Shown: piece after piece, positions 48,501 through 59,043 of the stretch
Numbering within the stretch: position 1 is the stretch's first letter
Layout of the letters: the number at the start of each line of letters is the position of its first letter
Assembly: GCA_949775045.1 (NCBI GenBank)
Contig: OX459100.1
Coordinates: 8,281,194-8,345,193, forward strand
From: Metridium senile
Taxonomy: Eukaryota; Cnidaria; Anthozoa; Actiniaria; Metridiidae
Direction of reading: 5' to 3'
DNA: 64,000 nt
Program-made: the position numbers and the translations under genes
The notes under the pieces: generated by a model
The model's database searches: none
Seen by the model: only the letters and a program-made list of their open reading frames with translations
Told to the model about the DNA's origin: nothing

Positions 48501-48748
48501 GTCGAAACTGAATTCACACAAACCTTCGCCATTGCATTTGCCACCTGTCGTTGTGTACGCGTCGAAAACGGCTTCCGTCCTGTACCACCAAAATCTCCTA
48601 TCGCTAAAAAAGTAAACCTCTCCACTTTCTTAGTCCGTATTCTACTTCTGGAACTCTGGCTGTAAGAAAATAGATGAAGAGCAAAGACGAGGAATGATAG
48701 AATGCCCATTGCAGTGAAGAATACTCTTTTTCGTGTGCCGGAGATCAT
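41064..48748 (-). CDS. Tartrate-resistant (purple) acid phosphatase, ACP5-like, 7 exons
   Basis: Binuclear metallophosphatase of the ACP5 family. Exons: 48748-48524, 47484-47235, 46786-46696, 45607-45545, 44674-44527, 43275-43175, 41196-41064; phases fit and give 336 residues (human ACP5 has 325). All seven metal ligands are present: Asp52 (AIGDFGG), Asp90 and Tyr93 (GLGDNFY), Asn129 (AGNHDH), His219 (VAGHNP), His254 and His256 (SGHDHN). Other family blocks are RFQSTFEDVYS, QIVVIDTKLLC, LLDEYDVTAY, YFISGNGNYY and GGFTMFTASI. A basic start followed by residues 9-30 (FFTAMGILSFLVFALHLF) indicates a signal peptide or signal anchor, so the enzyme should be secretory or lysosomal. The segment matching the mammalian protease-sensitive loop is shorter and Lys-rich (SKSHKNKKEEFPSKDEHRQW). 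A paralogue lies beyond ZC3H3. Introns are loaded with satellites and MITEs. Confidence 0.95.
41232..41502. mobile_element. TA-flanked foldback MITE in acid phosphatase intron 6
   Basis: Ends CAGCTATTTCAAAAAACGT and ACGTTTTTTGAATTAGCTG, then GAATACTGAATA-type sub-terminal repeats, with TA at 41230-41231 and 41503-41504. It lies 13 bp from the next element. Confidence 0.82.
41516..42875. mobile_element. TTAA-flanked MITE interrupted by a LINE
   Basis: Long inverted ends (about 90 bp, starting GGATACGGTCCACGTTCGCG and, at the right, GGATACGGTCCAGGTTCACG on the other strand) are flanked by TTAA at 41512-41515 and 42876-42879, as in piggyBac-type insertions. Removing the inserted LINE and one copy of the internal direct repeat leaves a non-coding element of about 260 bp. 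Confidence 0.88.
41677..42678 (-). mobile_element. 5'-truncated LINE with ORF2 C-terminus, inserted in the TTAA-flanked MITE
   Basis: The minus strand carries a frame from about 42672 to 41907 with WRFIIEALPSGWKKML, WSSTYSRIYTTTIDNKLRLF, a zinc-type motif CSFCKTYIETQEHFFINC and a Lys/Tyr-rich tail. This is the region C-terminal to reverse transcriptase in L1/Tx1-like elements. The plus-strand T-rich stretch at 41675-41725 is the A-rich 3' end. Direct repeats of about 93 bp (41583-41676 and 42679-42774) bracket it and look like a long target-site duplication. The polymerase itself is missing. Confidence 0.85.
43022..43165. repeat. CAT triplet repeat next to acid phosphatase exon 6
   Basis: (CATCAT/CACCAT)n in the intron, ending within 10 bp of the exon 6 donor at 43174. 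Confidence 0.85.
43525..43800 (-). mobile_element. tRNA-derived SINE, best-preserved copy
   Basis: On the minus strand the element begins AGAGAGGTGTGATGG and has a tRNA-like A box TGGTCTAGTGGTCA (43788-43775) and B box GGTTCGATTCC (43745-43735), about 30 bp apart, as in RNA polymerase III promoters. A conserved body follows (TGTCCTTGGACAAGACACTT). It lies in acid phosphatase intron 5. Related copies are at 20590-20880 and 9300-9475. Confidence 0.83.
44262..44512. repeat. 101-bp repeat family: two units plus GACGTTTCGAGC hairpin
   Basis: Two tandem units starting ATGGAAACTAG(C/T)GAG, the second with a short deletion, followed by the family's hairpin motif GACGTTTCGAGC...GCCCTTCGTCGGAG at 44473-44503. 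It lies 14 bp from the donor of acid phosphatase exon 5. Confidence 0.85.
44700..45535. repeat. Large CAT/CAC triplet array in acid phosphatase intron 4
   Basis: More than 800 bp of (CAT)n, (CAC)n and a higher-order unit of the type CACGACCATCTTTATCTTCA + CACCATCATCTATCACCACC repeated about five times with different numbers of CAT. Long apparent ORFs on both strands are composition artefacts. Confidence 0.9.
45650..46140 (+). repeat. About 190-bp tandem repeat in acid phosphatase intron 3
   Basis: The block AGACTACACACACCCAGATG...TTACACCTGGATCA...CAACACCAACAGCACGTATT recurs from 45658 and 45847, with a third partial copy to about 46130, and contains a smaller internal duplication built on TTACACCTGGAT. 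It is open in one frame but has no start context or splice logic as a gene. Confidence 0.8.
46165..46690. mobile_element. Foldback element with TATACACCTATTTCAA ends abutting a splice donor
   Basis: Left end TATACCTATTTCAAAAAGG and right end CCTTTTTTGAATTAGGTGTATA-like sequence are complementary. The right end lies at the GTATGT donor of acid phosphatase exon 3 (exon end 46696). Similar ends occur at 3862 and 4124. Confidence 0.7.
46918..47154. mobile_element. TIR element, family GAGGGTCCTGAAGG, copy 2
   Basis: Ends GAGGGTCCTGAAGG and CCTTCAGGACCGTC with TTTAC duplications (46913-46917 and 47155-47159). The interior has GGGATTGG and GGGAATGGG blocks as in the copy at 33819. It is inserted in acid phosphatase intron 2. 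Confidence 0.83.
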
Positions 48749-48837
48749 TTGGTTGAGTCTTATCTATACCAATAGAATGTGTGGCTTCACTGCAATTAAA
48801 ATTAATATTAAAACATAAATCAAAACAAGCTTTTTAA

Positions 48838-49378
48838 ATGGAAACTAGCATGTAGGCTGCGTCGGTGTTTGATATAAACGATAGGTAATATAATTAAATT
48901 TGTAACAAAAAATGTAAACTTAACTTTACTGAATGGAAACTAGCGAGTAAACTAGTATAGGCTGCGTCGGTGTTTGATATAAATGATAGGTAATATAATA
49001 AAAATTTGTAACACCGTAAAAAATGTTGACTTATATGGAAACTAGCGAGTAAACTAGTATAGACTGCGTCGGTGTTTGATATAAACGATAGGTAATATAA
49101 TGAAATTTGTAACACCGTAAAAAATGTTGACTTATATGGAAACTAGCGAGTAAACTAGTATAGACTGCGTCGGTGTTTGATATAAACGATAGGTAATATA
49201 ATGAAATTTGTAACACCGTAAAAAATGTTGACTTATATGGAAACTAGCGAGTAAACTAGTATAGACTGCGTCGGTTTTTGATATAAACGATAGGTAATAG
49301 AATGAAATTTGTAACACCGTAAAAAATGTTGACTTAACTTTACTGACGTTTCGAGCTTTAGCCCTTCGTCGGAGAAAA
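48838..49378. repeat. Tandem array of the 101-bp repeat family (five units) with terminal hairpin
   Basis: Units start ATGGAAACTAGCGAG at about 48838 (deleted), 48933, 49035, 49136 and 49237; the last three are nearly identical at a 101-bp period. The array ends in GACGTTTCGAGC...GCCCTTCGTCGGAG at 49344-49374. It lies about 100 bp upstream of the acid phosphatase start codon. Small ORFs repeated at 101-bp spacing here are artefacts. Confidence 0.9.
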
Positions 49379-49449
49379 AGAGTTAGACTAAGAGAGATAC
49401 TGAGTATAAATAAACGTCAAAACTTGCACGTACTTTATCTATTAGCAAA

Positions 49450-49815
49450 TAATGCACGTTTCTTATATAAATATATATCATTATCATCATTACGTTGGTC
49501 ATCATAATAATCGTTATCATCATTATCATCACCATTGCTATAACCATCATTATCATCATTTACATCCATATCATCACTGTTACCATCATAATCATCACCA
49601 TCATCATTATATCGACATTCATCATCATTATCATCTTGAATCTCCGAATTATTATCATCATCGTTATCATCACCATCATCATCGATAATATCACCATCAT
49701 CATATTGACATTCATCGATATTATCATCCTGAATCTCCGAGTTATCATTCATATCATCATCGTTATGATCATTCAAAGTATGATTATCATCAATAGCCAA
49801 TTATCACCAATATGA
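49450..49815. repeat. CAT triplet repeat with a duplicated segment
   Basis: Imperfect (ATCATC)n with two copies of a TTATCATC(T/C)TGAATCTCCGA segment about 100 bp apart (near 49630 and 49725). The open frames on both strands are composition artefacts. Confidence 0.85.
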
Positions 49816-51057
49816 CCATAGCCATCATATTATTACTATTATTCAACCGTAAATTTCCAGCTTCAGTGTGCATTAATTTATGTAAAATAATACAAAACAT
49901 GACATAACATAACATCATTGTTTTATTTATGCCTCTCTGAAATTCAAATTTCCCGATTCTAAACTGATGTAATGCATTGCAAACAAATAAAAACGCCATA
50001 AGTTCAATACTTTTTAAGTTATTACAAATTTGGATACGTAAAAATTAAGTTTTCAAGCAAACTTATTATGACAAACAGTTTACAATCATTCAGATGATAA
50101 ACTTGGGTAACCGGTGGATATATTATCTTACTTTGGCGTCTGTAAAACTGACGGTTTCATTGTAAGCAACAAGAAATATTGATTTTCAAAGTACAGAAAT
50201 TACGAAAGTTAAATTAAACACTAAAGCAATTTAGAAACCGTCTGGTTTCCAGAATAGTTACAAACCTGTAGTAAGCTTATTTCAGTTTCGATGTTGATGC
50301 AAAGCATTTGGTGAATTCACTTTAATATTCTGAAGCTTCGACTTTTGTGGAACTTTTAGTGAACTTTGAAGGAATGTTATCAGCCATCTGAAAGCTAAAA
50401 GAGAAAGATTTTTATCGGTGAGTTGAAATGTGTGGTCGAAATGCCAATGCTACGATTCACAGACAGGAAAGAGTTATGCAAATTAAGTTGGTTTCAAATA
50501 ATGTGTTTCGAGTCACGCTATAGGTGGACGTACAGTGACGTATTCTGTTCAAAAATTCAAAAATCTATTATTTAAATGGTTGGCAAATTAGAATCACAAT
50601 ACCAACACTTGTAAATACTACGATCACCTATACTCTCTACTTTCGTATATAAAATCATTATGCCTTCTGTTTTTTAAGGGTGTAGCTAATGGATTTCAAA
50701 TCAAACAACTTTGAATTACAATATATAAACGACCCCCCCCTCCCCTCCCTCCCCAAAAAAAAACAACAAAAAAACCCCGAAGGCATAGTGGTTAATTAGT
50801 AGATTAATGAATAAATGAATGATAAACTAAATTATGGATTAATTAATAAACAAACTGACCTGATTAAAAGAATACATTTGTAATAAATAAACAAATTATC
50901 AAGTGGATAAATACATAGGCAATTGGTAAACAAAGGCACCAATGAACATATAAATGAGTGAATGAATAAATGCAAATAATATGAATGAATGCATTAAAAA
51001 TATCTCAAATAATGACAAAAAAGGAAAAGAAGGAGAAAACGAGAAAACTGTAATGAA

Positions 51058-51144
51058 GTTAATTTCAGCCGATTTTGTTCAGGTGAAGGGATGCAAGACA
51101 GGGAGAAAGTAACTTCACCTGAACAAAATCGGCTGAAATTAACT
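51058..51144. repeat. Perfect 32-bp-arm hairpin upstream of ZC3H3
   Basis: AGTTAATTTCAGCCGATTTT...GGTGAAG at 51058-51089 and its exact complement at 51113-51144, with a 23-base loop. It lies about 200 bp upstream of the ZC3H3 ATG. It could be a tiny MITE or a cruciform-forming element. Confidence 0.9.
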
Positions 51145-51350
51145 CAGAGGATTAAAGAGACCAACAATAAGACACTATAAGAGTTCTTTTGGATTTTATT
51201 AAATTTTAAGGCAAAAAAAACGGAGCTTCAAAAGTACCCATATATCCTTTAATAAATCAACATTAACAGTGAGCTTGGGCTACCTGTGGAATGAATAGAC
51301 TGGTGTGAGCTGAGGATGGCCTGGACCCGAGTACTCAGGTTATAAACAAG

Positions 51351-54300
51351 ATGGCGTCCGAGAAGGAAGCAGAAACACTCCGTAAACAAATCGATGTTTT
51401 ATCTAGTAAGTGTAATCATGATCGACTTTTTATCATTCAGAAACGTTGATAAAACTTTAATTTACTATGTTGTAAAATTAGCTTTATGATCGTTTGAGTA
51501 TTTAAGAGGTATTTTTTTTTTAAATGAATGTATTTTTCATGACGCAGATTTAATACACAGTCATAAACAACTGAAAGACACAGAAAAAGACACTAAAAAC
51601 TACAAATGCAATAATGCCAAAACTAAAAACAAGTCAATGATTGTTTCGAAGAATACATGTAAGTATAGCAGCTCAAAACAGCCAACGAATTTCGCACTAG
51701 AGAGACGAAAACAGCAATTTTCGAAAAGCCTTCCCGCTTGCTCTGGTACTTCTGCATCTTCGAGAAAAGTGTTTCATGTTGAAGCTAATAAAGACATTAT
51801 ACCTTCTAATCTGTCACAAAACTCTACAGATAAGACGTCTAAGGGTTCTACAGTGGCTCAAAATGTTAATTCAAAGTCGAAAAAGGTGGAGACAGCAACA
51901 GGAGTTCAAAGTGTTACTTCAAAGTCAAATGATGATGACAAAGCAAAAAGTGGTTCAACTAAAACTTCTGAGGTTAAAAAAACTAACAAGCCTTCCATGG
52001 AAGCAGCATTACTTTCTGCAAGATTGTCTTCATTATCATCGTCCATTGCTTCAGCAAAGTCGAAGTTGCAAGCAAATAATAATGCCAAATTATCATCAAA
52101 ATCATCATCATCCACATCTTCAAGCATTGTAATTAAATCATCACTTCCCTCATCATCACTATCATCTGTTGTTATTTCTACAAGAAGTATCAGAGATAAA
52201 CCTAAACTACAATCATCATTTAAAACATTGTCTCCTGTTTTAACGTCAAGTATTGGAATTAAGCCATCATTTCTATTGTCATCATTACCTAAGCCTACAT
52301 CTGCTTCTTCATCATCAACCATTGGAATAAAACCATCACTCCTATCATCCTCTTCTACCTATGCTTGGAAAAAAGCAGAATCAAAACCTTCTACTGTTAG
52401 TAAAGTGTCATCATTATCATCAAAAGTACAATCAAGGAGTGATAGCAAAAGTCCATCAACAAAATCACAAACTTTGCCTGAGAGTAAAACCAAATCATCA
52501 TCATCATCATCTAAAGTTGTGTCTTCTGGTACACACTTTTTGTCAAGTGCTTTGAATAAACAATCCAAGCCATCATTGGCATCATCAGCATTCTCTTGGA
52601 ATAGAACAGAATCAAAATCTAGAGAAAGTAAAGCTTTGTCATCATCACCATCAAAACTGGTATTACATGATAACAAAACCTCACAAACTTTGTCAAAATC
52701 ATCAGCATTCTCATGGAAGAAGAAAGGAACTGAACAATCAAACATTAAAACTACTTCAGTTCCAGCAACAGCGTCTAAGTTAAAGTGGAGTAAAGATGGG
52801 CCATCAAAGGGGAAATCTTTGCCGATTGGAGGATCTAAACATGTCTGGAGAGCTAAAGGAAGTTTGAAGATTGATAGAAGAAAGAGGAATTCAGCTGGAT
52901 TGTCAAGTGGATTTATAAGAAGGTACTGTCTTGCTGGTGATGGTGATAGTTATGTTGTTATAGTTATGATAATGGGAATGGTGATATCAATAATGATAAT
53001 GATAATGTGTAGTTCCAGAAAATATCCATACCCCCCTGTAACTGTGTGCCACTATATATTTCAGGAGACAAAAAGTTGTTGGGACGACTACATCGTCAAG
53101 GTGAATGTTACAGTCTTTTTAATCTATTGTTACAAACTTACCTTATGAACATTATATTATATTAAATATAGAATTGCTATCCATAAAACATATTTAAACC
53201 AATGCACAATTTTGTATTGATAATTACACAATAGAAGTTTAATAAATTATTATTAGCATAAATTATTTAATTTAGAGGTAGTGAGTGTGACTGCTAGCAG
53301 ACGAAGAGCCACTGTGTGAAAAATATTATTATAATTATTATTTTATGAAAACAATTTCCTAACATTGGCCTGTTCTTCAACAGATACCATTTTGTCAGCT
53401 CTAGGAGAAGGAAATCGTCAGAGGTATGCTACATTTTATTTATTTATCAAATTTACAATACATAGAACAGACAATATTTAAGTTGTTCTTCTTTGTATAG
53501 AAACCAAGTAAAGTGAAAATCATTGAAGGAGAAACAAGCAGAATGCAGAAACAAAGTCTACTTGCTCAGAAATTTACACCCAAGAAATGTGAGCATCTAT
53601 ATTCATCATTATCTTTGCTTTCACATACGTCATTTCTGAGAATGTTTGTCAACCGTGAAAAGCCTACAAACTAGTGACACAAAGAACATGGATCAGTTCA
53701 AAATCTAAATAAGTTAAAATAGTTATTTCTCAATAGAGTACAAATATAATACCTTTGAAACAAATAGTACTAAATAGTGCTGATTAAACAATAGAAAACA
53801 ATAGAATTAGCATAAAATATCACTATTTAGTACTATTTATGTTTCACACTTTTAGGTTACGTTTACACGGGGCCGAACGAATTGTTCACCGGTCAAAAAA
53901 ACATCCGCTTACGGGTTCCGTTCACACGGGACCGCAGCTTACAGGTTCCGTTCACACAGGACCTCGCTAAACATGCAATAATTTGGACGGCTAACCGATC
54001 AAATACTTGTCTGAACCGGATGAAAATGTTGTTCGGTTCCGTGTGAACAGCATGTTCAGGACGATTTATTGACTGGTCAAAAATTCGTCTGGTCCTGTGT
54101 AAACCTAGCCTTAATGTTTGTACTCTAACACATTGACAAGTATATTGATGTGGTGATGAAATCCTAGCATTCTAGTAAAGTATACATAGGTTGCCCATAG
54201 TCCCCTCTAAACTACTAGCAGAGCAACTGGCTTTTCACTTCACAGCTGACACTTTCTCAGAAAGGGTATATATTATGATCATTACCATTGCCATCACAAA

Positions 54301-57300
54301 ATCTTCTCCATCATGTAAGAAGTAATGTGTGCTGAAATATTTATGTAGGGGTAGTGAGTGTGAGTGTGTTGAATATTTAAACATTAGCCACTGGCTAGGG
54401 AGATTGTAAAAAATATTTTTCTTGTTCAATTTCAGTCAAACAAAAATCCTCTAAACTACTTAACATCAGTGGTAATAAATACCTGATGAATGCATCAAGA
54501 AAAACCCTGAAGAGAGTCCACCCAGAAGTCAACCAGCCAAGTACCTCTACTGCTACTAGTATACCTGCAAAGAGAAGGTCATCATTGACCAAGGTTGTTT
54601 TGAGTGGAGTAACTTTTATAGAAACAGCTCCTGGAGTTCTTGTTAGGTCAGGTCCTGGAAAACGATCAGTGGCAAGGTAAATATATTGATGATCATCATG
54701 ATTATGATGGTGATGACGATGATGATGATGAGAATTATGGCAATAATGATGGTGATGGCAACTATGCCCATGATGGTGGTTATGACAAGTGATGATGAGG
54801 ATAATAATGATGGTGGTGCTAAAAATGGTGATGACAAAGGTTGATAATTCTGACAAATGATGATGATGATAATGGAGATTTTGATGATGACGACAGATGA
54901 TTGTGATAATGGTGATGCTTTTGATGAGAATGATGAGATTGATGATAATGAAAATGATGAGAGTGATGTTTATAATGTCCATGATGTTTATGATGATAAT
55001 GGAGATTTTGAGGATGACAACAGATATAATAAGAATCTTAATTAATCAAATCAGTGATGATGTTGACAGTTTATGGTAATGATACCATGTTTGTATCTCT
55101 TGACAGTCAAAAACGGCTGCGAAGTGTTCAAAATGCCATACTCTACAAATACAAGAAGAAAGCAAAGTCTAACCAGTACTGCATGTTCTACAACCGTTTT
55201 GGTAAGTTGCTACATATTGTAAATGCTTATCAAAAAATGATATTTTCACATAAAATGATATTTCTCAGTGGCAGAAATCCCTGTAAACCACTGTTATTTA
55301 TATAATTAAGAAAGTATTTGTATTGTATTGTTGTTGAATTGTTTATTACATTAACAGGTAAATGCAACAAGGGGGATGACTGTCCTTATATCCATGATCC
55401 ATCCAAAATAGCAGTTTGTACAAAGTGAGTTATACTACATAATTAATATGAGTCATTAGATAGTAAACAAACAGACAGATAACAGTGGCAGTGATGTAAT
55501 GATGATGGTGGTGATTATGGTAATTGTGGTTGTGATGATGGTGATGATGATGGTGATGGTGCGGATGATGAGCATAGAGGGTTTATTGATGGTAACAATA
55601 ATGATGATGATAATCATAATGTCTCTTTCATTACAATGGAATTGGCAAAATCAATGATAACAATCATTGTAATGATAACAATTTCAATAACACCAATGCC
55701 GATGATACCAGTAAAATTAACAATAATTCAGAGTTTAAGATTCACGTTTACAGGAACGCCAAACGTCAGATTGGCCTTTCTAATATTGTTTTAAAAGCTT
55801 CAAATAACTGCACAAAAGATCTCAATGAATAAAATGTGTATTAACAAACAACATAAGGACCTTGTTTACGTGGAGATGTCAAATGGTAAAGAGTAAACGC
55901 AGAAAAATCGGTTAGTTTTGACGTTTGGCATTTAGCATAAATGTGAATTTTAAACTCTCTAATATTACAATTACTGACTGTGATACTTACACTGCTATCT
56001 TCTACCAGGTTCCTTAAAGGCCAGTGTAGCAAGACAGATGGATCCTGTCCTTTCTCTCACAAAATAGACAAAGACAAAATGCCTGTTTGTCAGTTCTTCT
56101 TACAAGATACATGTACAAACGAGGACTGTCCATATTCACATGTTCATGTCAGTAGTAATGCTGCTGTGTGTCAAGACTTTGTCAAAGGATACTGTCCACT
56201 TGGGCAGCAGGTTAGTTCTTTCATCCACTCTCACACTCATGAAGAATTTATGACCCTGCAGCGTCATGCTATCTAATGTTTTGTCATGTTTTGAAAACTG
56301 ATAAAACAATCACACTTATGTTTCAAATATTACTACTATCATCATCTTTGGTCATTTTCTAATGTTTCTTTATATATAATTATGACTTTTTACAAGCCTT
56401 CTATTGCTTCTCTCTTCTTTTGTTTGCTGTTGTCTTTCCTTTCTTTTTATAACTTTTTTATCTTGCTTCTTTACTTTCTATTTTTTCCCTCTACCTTTAT
56501 GTTTTATTTCTTCCTCTTTTTAGTTCAGTCCTCCTGTATTCCAAGTTCCTTCCTTCTCTTCTCTCCTTCTTCATTCCTTCCTAAAGTAGTTGCTGTTCTC
56601 TGAGATATCTATATTATTATTTTCCTAAACATTTCCACAATCACTAATTCATACCCAACTAACACCTCTCATCCTATCAGTATTCCCTGAGATATCTATA
56701 TTATTATTTTCCTAAACATTTCCACAATCACTAAGTCATACCCAACTAACACCTCTCATCCTATCAGTGCAAGAAAAAACACATTGTCAACTGTGAAGAA
56801 TTCATGCGCTCTGGTAAATGCTCAAAGGGTAAAAAGTGCAACCTAATGCACAGAACACAGAAGACAAGAAAAAGAAAACGTCAGCCCTCAGCTAAAGACG
56901 ACAAACCAACTCAAGCTAAACAATCTAAGGTTGTAATGACTGAAGAAGAAGGTTTTCTACCGCTAGAGACATTAAGTAAGTAATATAATGCAGACATTCA
57001 TAACAAACATTCTCTGAATGTTATATCTCAATGTCTTCTAAGCTAAGGCTCCGATATTTTTTTGAAATCATCAAAATTAGCAAGGATTTGTATGACTGAC
57101 TGGCAAGCCTTCCCAGTCAGCTAGGCTTGCCAGTAAGCTATATAAACTCTGGTGATTTTCGAAAAAGGTTAATGTGACCATGTCTTGCAAAAGGCCTATT
57201 GAAGTAAGTAATGTTGGCTAACATGTGAGAGGTAACTGGTCTAAAACCAGTGTGGGGCTGGGGTTTTTTGTTTCCATTTCAACTAGAAGTATCATACATT

Positions 57301-58310
57301 TCTATTTATAAATAATCCCCAAAACAACAACTAAAAATGTCAAGCTGTCTTTAGTGCATTCATATCTAAATCATTGTGTGTTAGAATCAGCAGAACACAA
57401 CACTGATGAAACAAGTCATGACACTGAGGCTAAAGAGCAAGGTACCTAATATACAGCTTATTAAAGGAAAGTATTGACAATGATGATTGTGATGATGATG
57501 GTTAGAGCGGATTTCGTATGACTGTGCAACGTATGGTACCGTGCTGTGACCGTGTCATAAAGTTTTTGCCGTGACAGTGCAGTGCCTTCACGGCCGTGCC
57601 ATGTTCGTGCCGTAGTTTCTATAAAGACATTCGAAATCACTGCTGTAAACAACCTGTGGTGTTTTGATAGGCACAGGAAAAACTATTTAAATTTCATTTG
57701 TACTGTACCGTGCTGTGTTTGTGCTGTTTGCATAATTGCACAGTCATACGAAATCCGCTCTATGGTGGTGGTGGTGGTAGTGGTATTACTCAGGGGTGAA
57801 AATGGTGGTGGTGATTAAGGCCCAGGCAAACAGCTTCAACATTTGCTTCAACATCTGTTCGATTTTGTTGAATGGCAATGTTGAAGAGCCATTTGCCATC
57901 CCCTTTCAACATTGTTAAAACATGTTGAATTGATGTTGAAAGAGTTTAAAGGCCCAGGCAAACAGCTTCAACATTGCCATTCAACAAAATGGAATGATTG
58001 TTGAAGCAAATGTTGAAGTCATTTGCCTGGGCTTTGAGAGTAATGATGATGAAGTGACGAAAATGAAGATGGTTGGTGGCAGTGATGATGATGATGATAT
58101 ATAGTAATGATGTTGTTGAGAATGATGATGATGGTGATGACAATGGTAGCAGTGGTAATGATGATAATGAAGGTGATTATGATGATGATGATGATGGCGA
58201 TAATCAGTGTAGTGATGATAGTAATACTGATGATGATAATGTTTTCTCTCATAGCGAAAAACATTCCAATCAAGCCCAGGTTCCCACCAAATAACGAAGA
58301 CCAAGGATAA
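51351..58310 (+). CDS. ZC3H3: Zinc finger CCCH domain-containing protein 3, 12 exons
   Basis: Nuclear CCCH protein linked in animals to mRNA polyadenylation and export. Exons: 51351-51405, 51548-52922, 53065-53100, 53384-53423, 53501-53588, 54436-54676, 55107-55201, 55358-55424, 56009-56210, 56768-56975, 57385-57441, 58255-58310; total 839 residues (human about 948). The N-terminal helix (SEKEAETLRKQIDVLSNLIH) matches the human start. Exon 2 is a long Ser-rich region with repeated aromatic motifs (YAWKKAESK, FSWNRTESK, FSWKKKGTE, LKWSKDG). Exon 6 has RRSSLTKVVLSGVTFIETAP. Five CCCH fingers span roughly residues 635-760: YCMFYNRFGKC, VCTKFLKGQC, VCQFFLQDTC, VCQDFVKGYC and NCEEFMRSGKC, each closing with C-x3-H. 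The C-terminus IPIKPRF matches the conserved family tail. AAGATGGCGTC over the ATG is a YY1-like site; poly(A) signals AATAAA lie at 58545 and 58549. Confidence 0.96.
53854..54114. mobile_element. Foldback MITE in ZC3H3 intron 5
   Basis: Ends TTAGGTTACGTTTACACGG and CTGTGTAAACCTAGCCTTA are complementary, with inner repeats of GGTTCCGTTCACAC. About 260 bp, no ORF. This end type is widespread in animal MITEs. Confidence 0.78.
54690..55070. repeat. GAT triplet repeat in ZC3H3 intron 6
   Basis: Imperfect (GATGAT/AATGAT)n filling most of the 430-bp intron between exons 6 and 7. Confidence 0.88.
55742..55974. mobile_element. Foldback MITE in ZC3H3 intron 8
   Basis: Inverted ends AGAGTTTAAGATTCACGTTTA and its near complement, with inner GCCAAACGTCA...TGACGTTTGGC. 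A GAT-rich repeat (55496-55680) precedes it in the same intron. Confidence 0.72.
56602..56767 (+). repeat. 88-bp tandem duplication including a 3' splice site
   Basis: The block GAGATATCTATATTATTATT...CTCATCCTATCAGT occurs at about 56602 and again at about 56690. The second copy ends in the acceptor CTATCAG used by ZC3H3 exon 10; the first copy carries the same CTATCAG 88 bp upstream. Confidence 0.88.
57505..57760. mobile_element. TA-flanked foldback MITE in ZC3H3 intron 11
   Basis: Ends GAGCGGATTTCGTATGACTG and its complement, with TA at 57503-57504 and 57761-57762. Inner repeats of GTACCGTGCTGTG. 256 bp, no ORF. Confidence 0.87.
57818..58035. mobile_element. Foldback element with GGCCCAGGCAAA ends in ZC3H3 intron 11
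   Basis: Ends AGGCCCAGGCAAACAGCTTC and GTCATTTGCCTGGGCTTT are complementary; an internal second copy of the end lies at about 57951. It is built of CTTCAACATTTG-like repeats. A GAT repeat follows to 58250. Confidence 0.75.
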
Positions 58311-58713
58311 GTATAAATGGAAGAAAAAAGATAATGAATGGGAAAAAGAGAAATGAGAGTGAATGGGAATTGTTTATAAAATTGTTAATATTGTTTTTTT
58401 TTTGCTAGGATGACAAGCTACTTATTTTGATAGAGAATATTTAATAACAATTATAATAATGAAACAAATACAAAACAAACAAAAAACAGAAAAAAACAAC
58501 AAATGAAACAAAAAAATAATGTAAAAGATGCAAAAATTGATTAAAATAAATAAAGTTTTCCAAGAAAAACAAATTGTCTTGTCATAGTAAGTTAATGGGA
58601 ATACAGCTGGGGGTGTCTATCACATTCATTCATCTATCCGCCCACCCATTCATCCGTTTTTTCATCCATCCAATCAGCCCACATTAATTCAATTCATCTA
58701 TCCATGCATTCCT

Positions 58714-59043
58714 CAATTGGCCTTTTCCAAAACGAGTAAAGGACTGGGTACTAGTTTCCCTTATTAATGTAATTAAGAAACCTTATAATTAAATAGAGCA
58801 GATCAGGATATGTAAGATTCTTGAAATTGGCTGTATTGTGACCATGCAAGATACAGCCTCATAAAAATGCCTAAAAATAGAAGGAAATGTATGTTTTGGA
58901 AGGACGCCTGGACACCAAATGTCAGGAATCTTACAACATAGCTTGATCTGTTCTTTCATATTATGAGCTTCATTTCTTAATTACATTAATTAAGGAAACT
59001 AGTACCCAGTTATTTACTTGTTTTGGAAAAAGCCAATTAATCT
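58714..59043. mobile_element. Foldback element with AATTGGCCTTTTCCAAAACG ends
   Basis: About 330 bp, with inverted arms of roughly 100 bp (TGGGTACTAGTTTCCTTAATT-type blocks, GATCAAGCTATG/AGCAGATCAGGA). No ORF. Confidence 0.78.

Larger units (their letters stand above)
48749..51350. other. Divergent intergenic region between acid phosphatase 1 and ZC3H3
   Basis: No gene seen. It holds the 101-bp repeat array, a CAT repeat (49450-49810), a C-rich tract near 50737, AT-rich sequence and a perfect hairpin at 51058-51144. Promoters for both genes must lie here. Confidence 0.6.

Noticed and set aside
48894..49317. Near-identical small ORFs at 101-bp spacing, at first sight an interrupted repeat array like a CRISPR
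   Set aside because: The repeats are head-to-tail 101-bp units with no unique spacers, in an animal genome.
52921..53148. Continuation of ZC3H3 exon 2 to the stop at 53148
   Set aside because: The extra residues are triplet-repeat and intron-like; a GTACTG donor at 52923 and small downstream exons restore the family sequence.
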